Both the position numbers and the translations under genes were made by a program. The notes beneath the pieces are model-generated. The model made no database searches, was not told the origin of the DNA, and saw only the letters and a program-made list of their open reading frames with translations. From Dechloromonas hortensis (GTDB lineage Bacteria; Pseudomonadota; Gammaproteobacteria; Burkholderiales; Rhodocyclaceae), in NCBI RefSeq assembly GCF_009469765.1, contig NZ_SSSQ01000005.1, forward strand, positions 124,001-188,000: a stretch of DNA of 64,000 nucleotides, in the 5' to 3' direction. Each line of letters begins with the position of its first letter. Positions within the stretch are counted from its first letter, which is position 1. This document shows, piece after piece, positions 33,539 to 43,066 of the stretch.

Positions 33539-35047
33539 ATGGGAAACACCGCTGCTCAAGCCCGCAAGCTGCTGGCCGATTTCGGGAACACCGTTCCGCT
33601 GGAGGCCGGCGATCTCGCCGTCCATTCGCCGATCGATGGCGCCCGTCTGGCCAACTTGCGCAGTTCAACGCCGACCGAAGTCGAGGCGACGGTTGCTGCC
33701 GCGCAGGCCGCCTTTCTCGCCTGGCGCATGGTGCCGGCCCCCCGGCGCGGCGAACTGGTGCGCCGCTTCGGCGAGGCCCTGCGCCGGCACAAGGTCGAAT
33801 TGGCCGAACTGGTGACCATCGAAAGCGGGAAAATTCGCACCGAGGCCTTGGGCGAAGTCCAGGAAATGATCGATATTTGCGACTTCGCCGTCGGCCTGTC
33901 GCGCCAGTTGTACGGCCTGACGATTGCCTCCGAACGCCCGCGCCACCGCCTGATGGAAACCTGGCATCCCCTGGGCGTTTGCGGGGTGATCACCGCCTTC
34001 AATTTTCCGGTCGCGGTCTGGGCCTGGAATACGGCGCTGGCCCTGGTCTGCGGCGATGCGGTGGTCTGGAAGCCATCGGAAAAAACGCCGCTGACCGCGC
34101 TCGCCTGCCACGCGCTGCTGGCCACCGTCGCTGACGAGCTGCCGGAAGCGCCGGCCGGATTATCGGCCGTGCTGCCTGGCGGCAGCGCCGTCGGCACCGC
34201 CCTGACCGACAATCCCGAGGTGGCGCTGCTCTCCGCCACCGGCTCCAGCGCCATGGGGCGCGCCGTCGCCCCCCGGGTGGCGGCTCGCTTCGGGCGTTGC
34301 CTGCTTGAACTGGGCGGCAATAACGGCATGATCGTGACGCCCACTGCCGATCTCGATCTGGCCCTGCGTGCCATCGTGTTCGCCGCCGCCGGCACCGCCG
34401 GGCAGCGCTGCACTTCGTTGCGCCGGCTCTTCGTCCATGAGTCGGTTGCGCCTGTCCTGTTGCCCCGCCTGGTCCACGCCTATGCCAGCCTGGTGGTTGG
34501 CGATCCGCGCCGCGATGGGGTGCTGATCGGCCCGCTGATCGACGCCGCCGCCTTCGCCGCCCACCAATCGGCGCTGCTTGCCGCCAGTGCCGACGGCGGC
34601 AGGATCCATGGCGGCGAAAGCGTTTCGGTGCAGGGAGCCGTCGGCGGCTTCTACGTTCGCCCGGCCTTGGTCGAAATGCCGCGCCAAACATCGCTCGTCA
34701 GTCAGGAAACCTTCGCCCCGATTCTGTATGTCATGACCTATCGCGAACTTGTCGCTGCCATCGAACTGCACAACGCCGTTCCGCAAGGCCTTGCCTCGGC
34801 GATTTTCACCAGTGATCTGCGCGAAATGGAGCTGTTTCTGTCGGCCTGCGGTAGTGACTGCGGTATCGCCAACGTCAATATTGGCACCTCGGGGGCAGAG
34901 ATCGGTGGTGCCTTCGGCGGCGAAAAGGCGAGCGGCGGCGGCCGTGAGGCAGGCTCCGATGCCTGGAAATCCTATATGCGGCGGGCGACCAATACCATCA
35001 ACTATTCCCGGGAATTGCCGCTCGCCCAGGGGGTGACATTTTTCTAG
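33539..35047 (+). CDS. amaB: Aldehyde dehydrogenase family 7 (aminoadipate-semialdehyde type)
   Basis: A 502-residue aldehyde dehydrogenase. Motifs: ITAFNFPVAVWAWN, SATGSSAMGR in the nucleotide-binding site, general base in LLELGGNNGM and catalytic Cys in AGQRCTSLRR. The pattern NIGTSGAEIGGAFGGEK near the end is characteristic of family 7 (antiquitin), which oxidises L-aminoadipate semialdehyde/piperideine-6-carboxylate in lysine breakdown. GGAGG precedes the ATG. No other lysine-catabolism gene is adjacent, so the substrate rests on family alone. Confidence 0.9.
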   Translation: MGNTAAQARKLLADFGNTVPLEAGDLAVHSPIDGARLANLRSSTPTEVEATVAAAQAAFLAWRMVPAPRRGELVRRFGEALRRHKVELAELVTIESGKIRTEALGEVQEMIDICDFAVGLSRQLYGLTIASERPRHRLMETWHPLGVCGVITAFNFPVAVWAWNTALALVCGDAVVWKPSEKTPLTALACHALLATVADELPEAPAGLSAVLPGGSAVGTALTDNPEVALLSATGSSAMGRAVAPRVAARFGRCLLELGGNNGMIVTPTADLDLALRAIVFAAAGTAGQRCTSLRRLFVHESVAPVLLPRLVHAYASLVVGDPRRDGVLIGPLIDAAAFAAHQSALLAASADGGRIHGGESVSVQGAVGGFYVRPALVEMPRQTSLVSQETFAPILYVMTYRELVAAIELHNAVPQGLASAIFTSDLREMELFLSACGSDCGIANVNIGTSGAEIGGAFGGEKASGGGREAGSDAWKSYMRRATNTINYSRELPLAQGVTFF

Positions 35048-35090
35048 GCTAGCCATCACACCCGCCGTTGTGTCTTGGCCTGCGGCCGGC

Positions 35091-35852
35091 TTAGGCCCGG
35101 GTTCTTTTGATAAGCCGGCCGACCAGTACGGCCGCAGCGGCGGTGGCGAGCAGATGCTTCAGCGTATGGCCGCTGATCAGCATGTCTGTCGTGGTGTAGA
35201 GCGCTAGATCATAGATTTCGGCCAGCTTGGCGAAGACATAGAGCAGCAGGGCCGCGGCAAAGGCCAGGCGATCGGCGGTCGCCGAGCGGTAGATCGTCTG
35301 CCACAGCGGGATCAGCATGATCGGCAGAATTTGCAGCAGGAGGTAGGGGCGCAGGTCGCCATGCCCTTGCTGCTCGGTGAAAGACCACCAGAACACGCTG
35401 GCCAATGAGTACAAGGCAAGCAGCGCGGTTGCCGCGGGAACATGCTTCCTGGGCAGCGCGGTTTCGCTCCACACCCCGGCCAGCAGGCCGGCGCAGGCCA
35501 GCGCAATCGGCAGGCGATCCCAGATCAGCCGCGCATTGTCCGGCGCGAGGTGGTAGTAGCCCGAACCGAGTGCCGTCAGCGTCAGGCCGACCAGGAACAG
35601 GGCATAGCCCGGTCTTGCCGGCTGGAGGCGGGCGTGATGACGCTGCGGCCAGAGTTTGACTATTCCCCACAGGCCAACGATGGCAAACCCAAGGTTGGAA
35701 AGCACGTCGCTGGCGTTGGGTATGCCCAGCAGATGGTCGGGGTCGGCAAAGGCGTGATAGTTCGCCGGTTGCGCGATTGGGCCGTGAGCAATCAGGGCGC
35801 CCAGGCTGAGGAGCGTGACGAGGGCTGGCAGGAAGGCAAAAGCGGGTTTCAC
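35091..35852 (-). CDS. CREST/alkaline-ceramidase-like membrane protein
   Basis: A 253-residue membrane protein with about seven helices. It keeps the CREST-superfamily metal-site pattern: D and S in NASDVLSNLGFA, H and D in GSGYYHLAPDNARLIWDRLP, and H-x-x-x-H in GHTLKHLLA. The superfamily contains alkaline ceramidases and PAQR receptors and uses these residues to hold zinc. A bacterial substrate is not known. It lies tail to tail with the aldehyde dehydrogenase gene. Confidence 0.78.
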   Translation of the reverse strand: MKPAFAFLPALVTLLSLGALIAHGPIAQPANYHAFADPDHLLGIPNASDVLSNLGFAIVGLWGIVKLWPQRHHARLQPARPGYALFLVGLTLTALGSGYYHLAPDNARLIWDRLPIALACAGLLAGVWSETALPRKHVPAATALLALYSLASVFWWSFTEQQGHGDLRPYLLLQILPIMLIPLWQTIYRSATADRLAFAAALLLYVFAKLAEIYDLALYTTTDMLISGHTLKHLLATAAAAVLVGRLIKRTRA

Positions 35853-35874
35853 GGCGGCAGGGTTGGCGTGATTT

Positions 35875-37023
35875 TCAGGGGGCGCGCTTGTCGCTTTCGC
35901 TGAAGTTGTAGAGGTGCGTGTTGTCCGCAGTCTCGCCGATTCTTGTGCCCTTGGGCTTGAACAGCAGGTGCCGGCGATACTTGGCGCTGTCCGACTTGGC
36001 GCTGCGTTTGGCTAGTTCGGCGGCGCCTGGATAGGGCATCGGGTTCTTGCTTTTCTCGGTCGCCAGCAGCTTGGTCCGCTCGTTCAGGAGCACGCTGTAT
36101 TTGCCCATGTTATAGAGCAGGTACATCGCGTAGAGATTGTCGAAATCCTCGTACGCGCCCTGTTCCCGGCGGAAATCGCGGGACAGCACCGAGGGAAATC
36201 GGTTGGGCAGGTCCTTGAACATCACCTGTTCCTCCTCGTGCGGGTCGATGTAGGTCGAGGCACCGTATTTCTTGTAAAGCACTACGTCCATGCCAAAGCC
36301 GCGTTTGTGCCATTCTTCAATCAGTTTCATCGCCATTTCGGTGGGGATATTGGCATTGGCTGCCGCAACGACCCGGACTCGGGAGAAGAGTCTTACGCCG
36401 CTGATTTCCAGATCCTGGTAACCGGCGCCGAACTTGAAGGCAACGCCGATGGTCTTGGCACAGTTGAGGTGCATGTAGTCGTACTTGATTTCCCGGTCGT
36501 GATATTCGGTGTTGCTGGACTGTTGGTGATAGTCGTCGTTGATGCGATTGAAGTAGGCGACCAAGGCTTCCTTCTCGTTGGCCGGTACGCCGTAGACGCG
36601 AACGCCGATGACCGAACGTTTGTAGATTTCGCCAAAATCGAGTCCGAACGATGCCGTGTCATCGAGCGAGGAGGTTGTCTTGAACAGGTATTCCTTTTTC
36701 GGAATGCCGACCATCAGGTCTTTGGTGTAGAAGCCAGTCGCATGTTTGTCGGTGCGATCGGCATAGAAGTTGGCTGAATAGACCAAGTCGTCGCCCGGTA
36801 CGCCATCCCGGATGGCCAGGGCAAGGTGGCCTGCCGAGCCGCCTTTGGATGTGCCAAAGCTGATCAGTAATTCCAGGTCGTAAGGATCCTTGCGCAGGAA
36901 TTCGCTGATTTGGTCGATATTGGCCGGCTCAGGCCCGTCTTTGCTGCCGAAATCGGCGGCCAGCGTTGCTGCCGGCAGAAAAAGGGATGCTACGAGCAGC
37001 CAAAGGGGGAGTTTCAGCCTCAT
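35875..37023 (-). CDS. Secreted protein with permuted papain-like features, unknown function
   Basis: A 382-residue protein with a clear signal peptide (LPLWLLVASLFLPAATLAA). Two motifs suggest a permuted NlpC/P60- or DUF4105-like cysteine hydrolase: GHLALAIRDG with a His near residue 66, and HLNCAKTIG with Cys near residue 188. In such folds the His precedes the Cys, as here. The C-terminal part is helical and basic. This functional reading is tentative and no close family is recognised. Confidence 0.7.
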   Translation of the reverse strand: MRLKLPLWLLVASLFLPAATLAADFGSKDGPEPANIDQISEFLRKDPYDLELLISFGTSKGGSAGHLALAIRDGVPGDDLVYSANFYADRTDKHATGFYTKDLMVGIPKKEYLFKTTSSLDDTASFGLDFGEIYKRSVIGVRVYGVPANEKEALVAYFNRINDDYHQQSSNTEYHDREIKYDYMHLNCAKTIGVAFKFGAGYQDLEISGVRLFSRVRVVAAANANIPTEMAMKLIEEWHKRGFGMDVVLYKKYGASTYIDPHEEEQVMFKDLPNRFPSVLSRDFRREQGAYEDFDNLYAMYLLYNMGKYSVLLNERTKLLATEKSKNPMPYPGAAELAKRSAKSDSAKYRRHLLFKPKGTRIGETADNTHLYNFSESDKRAP

Positions 37024-37162
37024 GTTTCCTCTTCCGGCGATTGGTTTGAGCCTTTATGGCCGCGTGCCACGACAGGAAAGCGAGATGCCAGCGTTGCCGC
37101 CGCCATGCCAACTCGGGAAATCATAGCGCGGATCGGCCAATCGCTTTCGGTCGCCCCGGAAT

Positions 37163-37186
37163 AAAAACCGGCCGTGAGCACCGGTT
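37163..37186 (-). terminator. Intrinsic terminator at the end of the chemotaxis operon
   Basis: On the minus strand AACCGG-TGCTCACGG-CCGGTT is followed by TTTATT, 25 bp after the HDOD gene stop. Confidence 0.7.
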
Positions 37187-37210
37187 GCACGGGGCGCCGC
37201 GTGGTCAGCC

Positions 37211-38047
37211 TCAGTTCTTCAGGGCAGCCGTCAGGGAATCGACTTCTTCGGCCGAGTCAGCCAGGATGGCACTCAGCATTTCCTGGCCAACCAGCAGATC
37301 GATATCGGCCGTCATGCCCCGCCGGCTCATGCCATCCAGTTCGGCCAGTGGGCTTTCGCAGGGAGCGAGTTGGTCGGCAAGCAGCAGCGTATCGCCGAGT
37401 GAGGTGGCTGGCATCGCCAGATAGCCATCCCACAGCTTTTCGATCGCTGTCAGAATGTTGGCCGGAACGCCTAGCGCCTGCAATACGCTACGCCCGACCT
37501 GGGCTTCGCCGGTGCCGCACCATTGTTCAAGATTGCTGGTGAGCAAGCCCGGAAAATCTGCCGCCCGGGCAATCAGATAGAAAGCGCCGACTTCATGGAC
37601 GATGCCGGCGAAAAAGGCGGCTTCCGGGTCCTGCTTGGTAACGCGTCGGGCAATCACCCGGGCCAGCGCGGCGACATGAGCGGTGTGTTCCCAGAGGCGT
37701 CCGGCCAGCGCCCGGTGTTCCGGGGAGGGGGACATTTCCTGCATCTGACGGATGATGACTGCCGTCACCAGCGAACGCAGGGTGTTGAAGCCGAGACGCG
37801 AAACGGCACTGCGCACATCGCTCATCGCCCGGCCGGACGGGTTGTAGGCCACCGAGTTGGCGATGCCGACCACCTTGGCCGACAGTATCGGTTCGGCCGC
37901 AATCAGCGTGCTCAGTTGCTCGAGCGAGCAGTCGGGATCGTCCAGCGCACGCTGAACGCGCAGCGCAATCTGGGCATGGGTCGGAAAGACCATTTCGCCA
38001 CGGGCGGCATCGGCCGCTATCGTCTCCAGCACCGTCTGAACATCCAT
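37211..38047 (-). CDS. HDOD domain protein
   Basis: A 278-residue single HDOD domain (LSAKVVGIANSVAYNPSGR; LWEHTAHVAALARVIARR; AFFAGIVHEVGAFYLIA). HDOD proteins resemble HD phosphodiesterases without full metal sites; here HTAH and HEVG remain where HD would be. They often act as scaffolds in signalling. Last gene of the chemotaxis operon, with its start 14 bp from the cheB stop. The start at 38047 is supported by GAAAGG; a longer frame would run into cheB. Confidence 0.88.
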   Translation of the reverse strand: MDVQTVLETIAADAARGEMVFPTHAQIALRVQRALDDPDCSLEQLSTLIAAEPILSAKVVGIANSVAYNPSGRAMSDVRSAVSRLGFNTLRSLVTAVIIRQMQEMSPSPEHRALAGRLWEHTAHVAALARVIARRVTKQDPEAAFFAGIVHEVGAFYLIARAADFPGLLTSNLEQWCGTGEAQVGRSVLQALGVPANILTAIEKLWDGYLAMPATSLGDTLLLADQLAPCESPLAELDGMSRRGMTADIDLLVGQEMLSAILADSAEEVDSLTAALKN

Positions 38048-38060
38048 GGGCTTTCCTTTC

Positions 38061-39143
38061 TCAGAGTCCTCTGCCGTAGCTGACAATCGCGGCCGGGATT
38101 TGCTCGAGCGGCAGGATTTGCTCCGCCGCCCCGAGCTTGATCGCTTCCTTCGGCATGCCGAAGACGACGCAACTTGCCTCGTCCTGGGCGATGGTTTTCG
38201 CCCCGGCATCGCGCATTTCCTTCAGGCCGCGCGCGCCATCGTCACCCATCCCGGTCATGATGATGCCGAGTGCGTTGGCTCCGGCAAACTTGGCGACCGA
38301 GCGGAAAAGGACATCCACCGAGGGCTTGTGGCGATTGACCAGCGGTCCGTCGGTGACGTCGACCACGTATTGGGCACCGTTGCGCTTGAGCATCATGTGG
38401 CGTCCGCCGGGGGCGATCAGGGCTCGACCCGGGATGACGCGATCACCATGTTTCGCTTCGCGAACCTCGATCTGGCAGAGGTTGTGCAAACGTTCGGCAA
38501 ACATCGCGGTGAATTTTTCCGGCATGTGCTGGACGATGACGATGCCCAGTGCGGTGGCCGGCAGCTTGGTCAGCACCGCTTCGAGGGCCTGCGTGCCGCC
38601 GGTCGAGGTGCCGATCGCCACCACCTGATCGGTGGTCCGCTCCAGCGCGCGGTTGCTGCCGGCGCTGAGCATGACGTCGGCCGACAGCTTGGGGCGATTC
38701 AGAGCCGGGCTGCTGCTGGTGCTGCGCAAGGCCTGCATGTTGGCCCGCGCCGCACTGCGTACGGCTTGCACGATGTCGTTCGAGGCGTCTTCGAGAAAAC
38801 TCTTCAGACCGAGCTTGGGCTTGGTGATGATCGAGACGGCCCCGGCCCCGAGAGCCTCGAATGTCGCCTGGGCCCCCTTTTCGGCGAGCGAGGAGCAGAT
38901 GACGACCGGCGTCGGCCGTTCCGCCATGATCTTCTTCAGGAAGGAGATGCCGTCCATGCGCGGCATCTCGATATCGATGACCAGCACGTCGGGCCACTGC
39001 GCCTTCATCTTCTGCAAGGCAAAGAGCGGGTCCGAGGCGGTGCCGATCACTTCGATGCCTGGCGCACTGGTTAGCGCCTGCGAGACGACCTGGCGCACCA
39101 GAGCCGAGTCGTCGACGATCATTACCTTGATGTTCTCAGCCAT
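38061..39143 (-). CDS. cheB: Protein-glutamate methylesterase CheB
   Basis: A 360-residue CheB. The receiver domain (1-120) has DDSALVRQV, phospho-acceptor in [12 protein letters not shown] and Lys in ITKPKLG. The C-terminal methylesterase has catalytic Ser in [10 protein letters not shown], His in VQHMPEKFT and Asp in [11 protein letters not shown]. It removes methyl groups from, and deamidates, receptor glutamates. Eight bases overlap with the upstream cheD. Confidence 0.96.
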   Translation of the reverse strand: MAENIKVMIVDDSALVRQVVSQALTSAPGIEVIGTASDPLFALQKMKAQWPDVLVIDIEMPRMDGISFLKKIMAERPTPVVICSSLAEKGAQATFEALGAGAVSIITKPKLGLKSFLEDASNDIVQAVRSAARANMQALRSTSSSPALNRPKLSADVMLSAGSNRALERTTDQVVAIGTSTGGTQALEAVLTKLPATALGIVIVQHMPEKFTAMFAERLHNLCQIEVREAKHGDRVIPGRALIAPGGRHMMLKRNGAQYVVDVTDGPLVNRHKPSVDVLFRSVAKFAGANALGIIMTGMGDDGARGLKEMRDAGAKTIAQDEASCVVFGMPKEAIKLGAAEQILPLEQIPAAIVSYGRGL

Positions 39144-39648
39144 GGGCAGTCTTTATCTGAGCATCCGAACCATCGGGAAAGGCCAGCCAGACATCGCCGC
39201 TCCAGACATCGAAATGCAGTTTTCGCCGGCCGCTGCCGCCGACATGTTCGGCGAGCAGCGCGATATGGCGCGAAGCCAGCAGTTGCCGCCCGTGCGCGAC
39301 ATTTCGTGGGCCAATCTCCAGTCGACCGCCGGAGGGGCCGCTCAGCATGTTGCCGCCGCCGAACAGCTTGGCCTGATATTCGCCGGGACGGGTGCCGGCC
39401 GCTTCGACGTGCTGCAAGAACAGCTCGAAAGCCTCACTGCCGAACCGACCGTCCAGTGGTGCGTTTGCCGGTCGCTTCCGTTCGGTCAGCATGTAGTGGC
39501 ACATGCCGCCGATGCGTCGGCGCGGGTGCCACAGGGTAATCGATACGCAGGAGCCGAGCAGGGTCGAGATGCGCGTATTGCCATGGCCAAAGTGAAACTC
39601 GCCGGGGTTGAGAAAGATCTCGTCGATATCTTGGGCTGCGGCCTTCAT
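39136..39648 (-). CDS. cheD: Chemoreceptor deamidase CheD (copy 1)
   Basis: A 170-residue CheD. Catalytic Cys in [13 protein letters not shown] and His in GMCHYML. The [10 protein letters not shown] and IGPRNV segments are also diagnostic. It deamidates receptor glutamines and often interacts with CheC or CheY; no CheC is seen here. Overlaps cheR by four bases. A second, diverged CheD is at 40457. Confidence 0.94.
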   Translation of the reverse strand: MKAAAQDIDEIFLNPGEFHFGHGNTRISTLLGSCVSITLWHPRRRIGGMCHYMLTERKRPANAPLDGRFGSEAFELFLQHVEAAGTRPGEYQAKLFGGGNMLSGPSGGRLEIGPRNVAHGRQLLASRHIALLAEHVGGSGRRKLHFDVWSGDVWLAFPDGSDAQIKTAHG

Positions 39649-40457
39649 GGTTTGCGATAAATAGTCGGAAGAACCGCACTTACCCGGTCGGTGATGCCAT
39701 TGAGCGTTTCTGAATGTCCGATGATCAAATGACCTCCCGACTTCAGGCGGGGGAGCAGATTGTGCACCACTTTCGCTTTCGTCGGCGGGTCGAAATAGAT
39801 CATCACGTTGCGCAGGAAAATTACCTCGAACTCGCCGATTTCGGCATCGACCGGATTCATCAGGTTGATCTGGTAGAACTGGGTTTTCTTGCGCAGTTCC
39901 GGTGCGATCAGGAAAGTGCCGGCATGCGAGCGGACGCCTTTCAGGCAGTACTTGCTCATGTAACCGGGCGGAATGCCCTCGGTGCGGGCCAGCGAGTAAT
40001 GGCCGGTAGCCGCCTTGGCCAGGACCTGGGTGCTGATGTCCGAGCCGACGATTTCCCACGGGGTGTTCGGCAGATTCTCGGCCAGTACCATGGCCAGCGT
40101 GTACACCTCTTCGCCGCTCGAGCAGGCCGCGCTCCAGACGCGGAAGCTGCCCGGGCTCCGGCGCTTGCGGATGATCTCGTCGCGCAGGAAATCGAAGTGT
40201 TTGGCTTCGCGGAAGAAATAGGTTTCGTTGGTGGTCAGCAGGTCGACCATGGTCTGCAGTTCGTCGGCATGCTCGCCACTGGCCAGCATCCGGTAGTACT
40301 GGCTGAAGCTGCTCAGTTCGTACACCTTGAGCCGGCGCGTCAGGCGCCCGACCAGCAGCACCTTCTTGGCGTCGCTCAGGCTGATGCCGGCGATCTTGTA
40401 GATCAGGCGCTGGAAGAGCGCGAATTCCTGATCGGTGATGGGGCTGGGTTCGGCCAT
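39645..40457 (-). CDS. cheR: Chemotaxis methyltransferase CheR
   Basis: A 270-residue CheR with the N-terminal helical domain and SAM-binding domain (WSAACSSGEEVYTLAM near residue 110; VIFLRNVMIYFDPPTK near 215). It methylates receptor glutamates using S-adenosylmethionine. It is located between the two cheD genes and overlaps them by a few bases, so the three are coupled. Confidence 0.96.
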   Translation of the reverse strand: MAEPSPITDQEFALFQRLIYKIAGISLSDAKKVLLVGRLTRRLKVYELSSFSQYYRMLASGEHADELQTMVDLLTTNETYFFREAKHFDFLRDEIIRKRRSPGSFRVWSAACSSGEEVYTLAMVLAENLPNTPWEIVGSDISTQVLAKAATGHYSLARTEGIPPGYMSKYCLKGVRSHAGTFLIAPELRKKTQFYQINLMNPVDAEIGEFEVIFLRNVMIYFDPPTKAKVVHNLLPRLKSGGHLIIGHSETLNGITDRVSAVLPTIYRKP

Positions 40458-41050
40458 CAGAACAACTCAATTTTCTTGTCGGTGGTTTTCGGTTTCTGTA
40501 CCAGCGTCGCGGCGTAGCCCTGTTCCTCGCGGGCGATCGTTTCGGCGGTGGCCATGTTGGTCACCATGCGCCGGCAAAAGGCGTCGCCGCTGGCCGGCAG
40601 GAACAGCACCTTGCGCGACCAGGGGCCGAGAAAGTCGGCAGCGAGCAGCGGAATCTCCTCGCGCGCCAGCCATTCCTTGGTGAATTCGGCATTGCGCAGG
40701 CCAATGCTCATCGACGGCCCGGCGACGTTGATGATGGTGCCGCCGCCAAAGGCCTTCGCCTGCAGCCGGGTCTTTTTTGCGCCGCGCTGGAGCAGGGCGT
40801 TGAGAAGTGCTTCCATGGCGTAGGCGCCGGAGAGCAGGGAATCGACATCGTCGTTGCTGCCCCGGCGGATATTCGGCAGCATGAAATGATTCAGCCCGCC
40901 GATCCTCGCTTGCGGGTCGAACAGGCAGACCGCGACGCAGGAGCCGAGCAGGGTCGCCAGCGGCCGTTCCGGCTCGATCGCCCAGGCGCCAGGGTGGATG
41001 GTCCGGGCAAGGCGCTCGATTTCCTGGGTGGGGAGCTGGCTGTAGTCCAT
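40457..41050 (-). CDS. cheD: Chemoreceptor deamidase CheD (copy 2, with IELF tail)
   Basis: A 197-residue CheD. Catalytic Cys in LLGSCVAVCLFDP and His in GLNHFML; AKAFGGGTIIN and IGLRNAEFT match the family. It is only distantly related to the copy at 39136. Its C-terminal extension ends KKIELF, the same last four residues as the chemoreceptor encoded at 47840. The gene starts 22 bp after the NIT-domain receptor. Confidence 0.92.
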   Translation of the reverse strand: MDYSQLPTQEIERLARTIHPGAWAIEPERPLATLLGSCVAVCLFDPQARIGGLNHFMLPNIRRGSNDDVDSLLSGAYAMEALLNALLQRGAKKTRLQAKAFGGGTIINVAGPSMSIGLRNAEFTKEWLAREEIPLLAADFLGPWSRKVLFLPASGDAFCRRMVTNMATAETIAREEQGYAATLVQKPKTTDKKIELF

Positions 41051-41071
41051 TCGATTGTCGAGGCTGAAACG

Positions 41072-42946
41072 CTAGCGGGCGCCGTCGTCGCGGGCCAGAT
41101 GGAAGAAGGTCATCGTCTGCTGCAACTGCTCGGCCTGCGAGCCGAGTTCCTCGGCGGTCGCCGCCAGTTCCTCGGAAGCCGAGGCATTCTGCTGGGTAGC
41201 CTGGTTCAACTGGCCCATGGCGCCGTTGATCTGGGCGACGCCGCTCGACTGTTCGGAGGAGGCTGAGGCGATTTCCTGGACCAGGTCGGAAGTCTTGCGG
41301 ATGGTCGGGACCATCTCGGTGAGCAAGGTGCCGGCCCGTTCTGCCTGTTTGACTGAGGAGGAGGCGAGATCGCCGATTTCCTGGGCGGCGACCTGCGAAC
41401 GTTCGGCCAGCTTGCGCACCTCGGCGGCGACGACGGCGAAGCCCTTGCCATGATCGCCGGCACGGGCCGCTTCGATGGCGGCATTGAGAGCGAGCAGATT
41501 GGTCTGGTAGGCGATGTCGTCGATGATGCCGATCTTGCTGGCGATGCTCTTCATGTCATCGACCGTCCTGCTGACGGCTTCACCCCCTTCGGCCGCTTCC
41601 TGGGCAGCCTTGGCGGCCATGCCATCGGTGACGCGGGCATTCTCGGTGTTCTGGGAAATGGAAGCGGTCATCTGCTCCATCGAGGAAGTGGTTTCCTCGA
41701 CCGAGGCCGCTTGTTCGCTCGACGATTGCGACAACGACTGGGCGGTGGCCGAGACCTGGCCGGCGGCATTGGTCAGGTTGTCGGCGGCGGTGCGCACTTC
41801 GCCGATGATCTGCGTCAGGTTGCTGACGGTGCGGGCGATCGCATCCTGCAGTTCGCCGATTTCATCGTGCCGGGTCACCGTCACCGTTTCACGCAGGTCG
41901 CCGTCGGCAAGGTGGAGCGCGGTCAGGGCGACGGCATGGACGTCGCGTAGCATGCGCGCCAGCAATATTCCGAAAACAATCGCCGTGATCGATACGATCA
42001 GCGACAGCAGCAACGAGATGATCAGTCCGTTGCGGGCTGTGTTGCGCAGTTCCGTCGCGCTGGCCACTGTTGCCGTGGCGATGTGGTCTTCGAGGCCCTT
42101 CATCGCGTCGATCTTGCGGGTGATTGTGGCGAACCAGGTCCCCGGGGCGACACCGAAGGCGCCATTGGCCGCCTTGTCGAGCGCAATCCCTCGCATCTCG
42201 GTTGTCTCGCGGGCCGCCGGCGAGGCCAGCAAGTCGTTTAGTGCCGCCACGTCAGCAGGCTCGGCCATATTGCGGAAATTGGCCAGATAGGTCTCCTGGT
42301 TGGCCAGGATGCCGGACAGTCGGCGCAGCAGGGGCAGGTCGAGCGGTTGGTCGGCAGCGAAGGCACTGTTCAAGGTGGCCCGCTCGCGACCGGCCTGCTC
42401 CTTGGCCTGAAGGAACATCACATAGGCGGAAAAACGCCGCATCATGCCGGCGTTGGCGAGATTGGGGGCGACCGCTGAAACGGCGTCGAGATTGAGTTCA
42501 ATGGCGCGACTAAACCAGATGAAGGAATCAGGGCCGGCCAGGCTCAGGGCGCTGATCGCGCTGCGCCTGGCATCCCGTTCGCGCAGGTGGTCGGCGGCGC
42601 TGGCCAGGCGCTTGCTCAGTTCTTCGGGCAGTTCCGCGGCATTGGCCTTGATGGCCTCATCCAGCGCAGTCAGCCGCTGGTCGGTCTCATGGCGCTGCTG
42701 CTCCAGTTCACTGCGGAATTTTTCGCCCTTGCTGCCGATGAAGCCGGCCGACAGACCGCGCTCCTTCTGTAGTTCATGGACCAGGGCGCTGCCGGCGACA
42801 GCCACCTCGCTGACGGCGACGATGCGCCCGCTTTCCTGCAGCGCGAAGAAATTCGCGGCGATGTCCCGCGTCAGGTAAACGCCGAAGCTGATGGTGATCA
42901 AGGCCATCATTCCTAGCAGGCGAACGCGGATCGAACGGATATTCAT
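41072..42946 (-). CDS. Methyl-accepting chemotaxis protein with NIT sensor domain
   Basis: A 624-residue receptor. Helix 1 is around residues 8-24, followed by a NIT-type periplasmic domain (VHELQKERGLSAGFIGSKG). Helix 2 is near 307-328, then HAMP and the signalling domain whose tip reads [23 protein letters not shown] domains bind nitrate or nitrite, so the receptor may steer cells to electron acceptors. It ends LARDDGAR without a CheR-binding tail. The signalling-domain DNA is nearly identical to that of the receptor at 43631. GGGGGAG precedes the ATG at 42946. Confidence 0.93.
   Translation of the reverse strand: MNIRSIRVRLLGMMALITISFGVYLTRDIAANFFALQESGRIVAVSEVAVAGSALVHELQKERGLSAGFIGSKGEKFRSELEQQRHETDQRLTALDEAIKANAAELPEELSKRLASAADHLRERDARRSAISALSLAGPDSFIWFSRAIELNLDAVSAVAPNLANAGMMRRFSAYVMFLQAKEQAGRERATLNSAFAADQPLDLPLLRRLSGILANQETYLANFRNMAEPADVAALNDLLASPAARETTEMRGIALDKAANGAFGVAPGTWFATITRKIDAMKGLEDHIATATVASATELRNTARNGLIISLLLSLIVSITAIVFGILLARMLRDVHAVALTALHLADGDLRETVTVTRHDEIGELQDAIARTVSNLTQIIGEVRTAADNLTNAAGQVSATAQSLSQSSSEQAASVEETTSSMEQMTASISQNTENARVTDGMAAKAAQEAAEGGEAVSRTVDDMKSIASKIGIIDDIAYQTNLLALNAAIEAARAGDHGKGFAVVAAEVRKLAERSQVAAQEIGDLASSSVKQAERAGTLLTEMVPTIRKTSDLVQEIASASSEQSSGVAQINGAMGQLNQATQQNASASEELAATAEELGSQAEQLQQTMTFFHLARDDGAR
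41115..41818. repeat. Chemoreceptor signalling-domain duplication, copy 1
   Basis: This 704-bp segment matches 43779-44482 at a constant offset of 2664 bp, with only about ten differences seen. The two receptor genes differ completely outside it. Confidence 0.85.
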
Positions 42947-43066
42947 GAGAGTCTCCCCCAACGGGTCGGCGCGCGTCGGGCGGCGCCGGTTATTTGTAGA
43001 ATTATCTGTGCTGGATGGTGCTGTGCGGTGAGCGGCGCTCCACTAGGGAGCGCCGTAGCCCGATGG

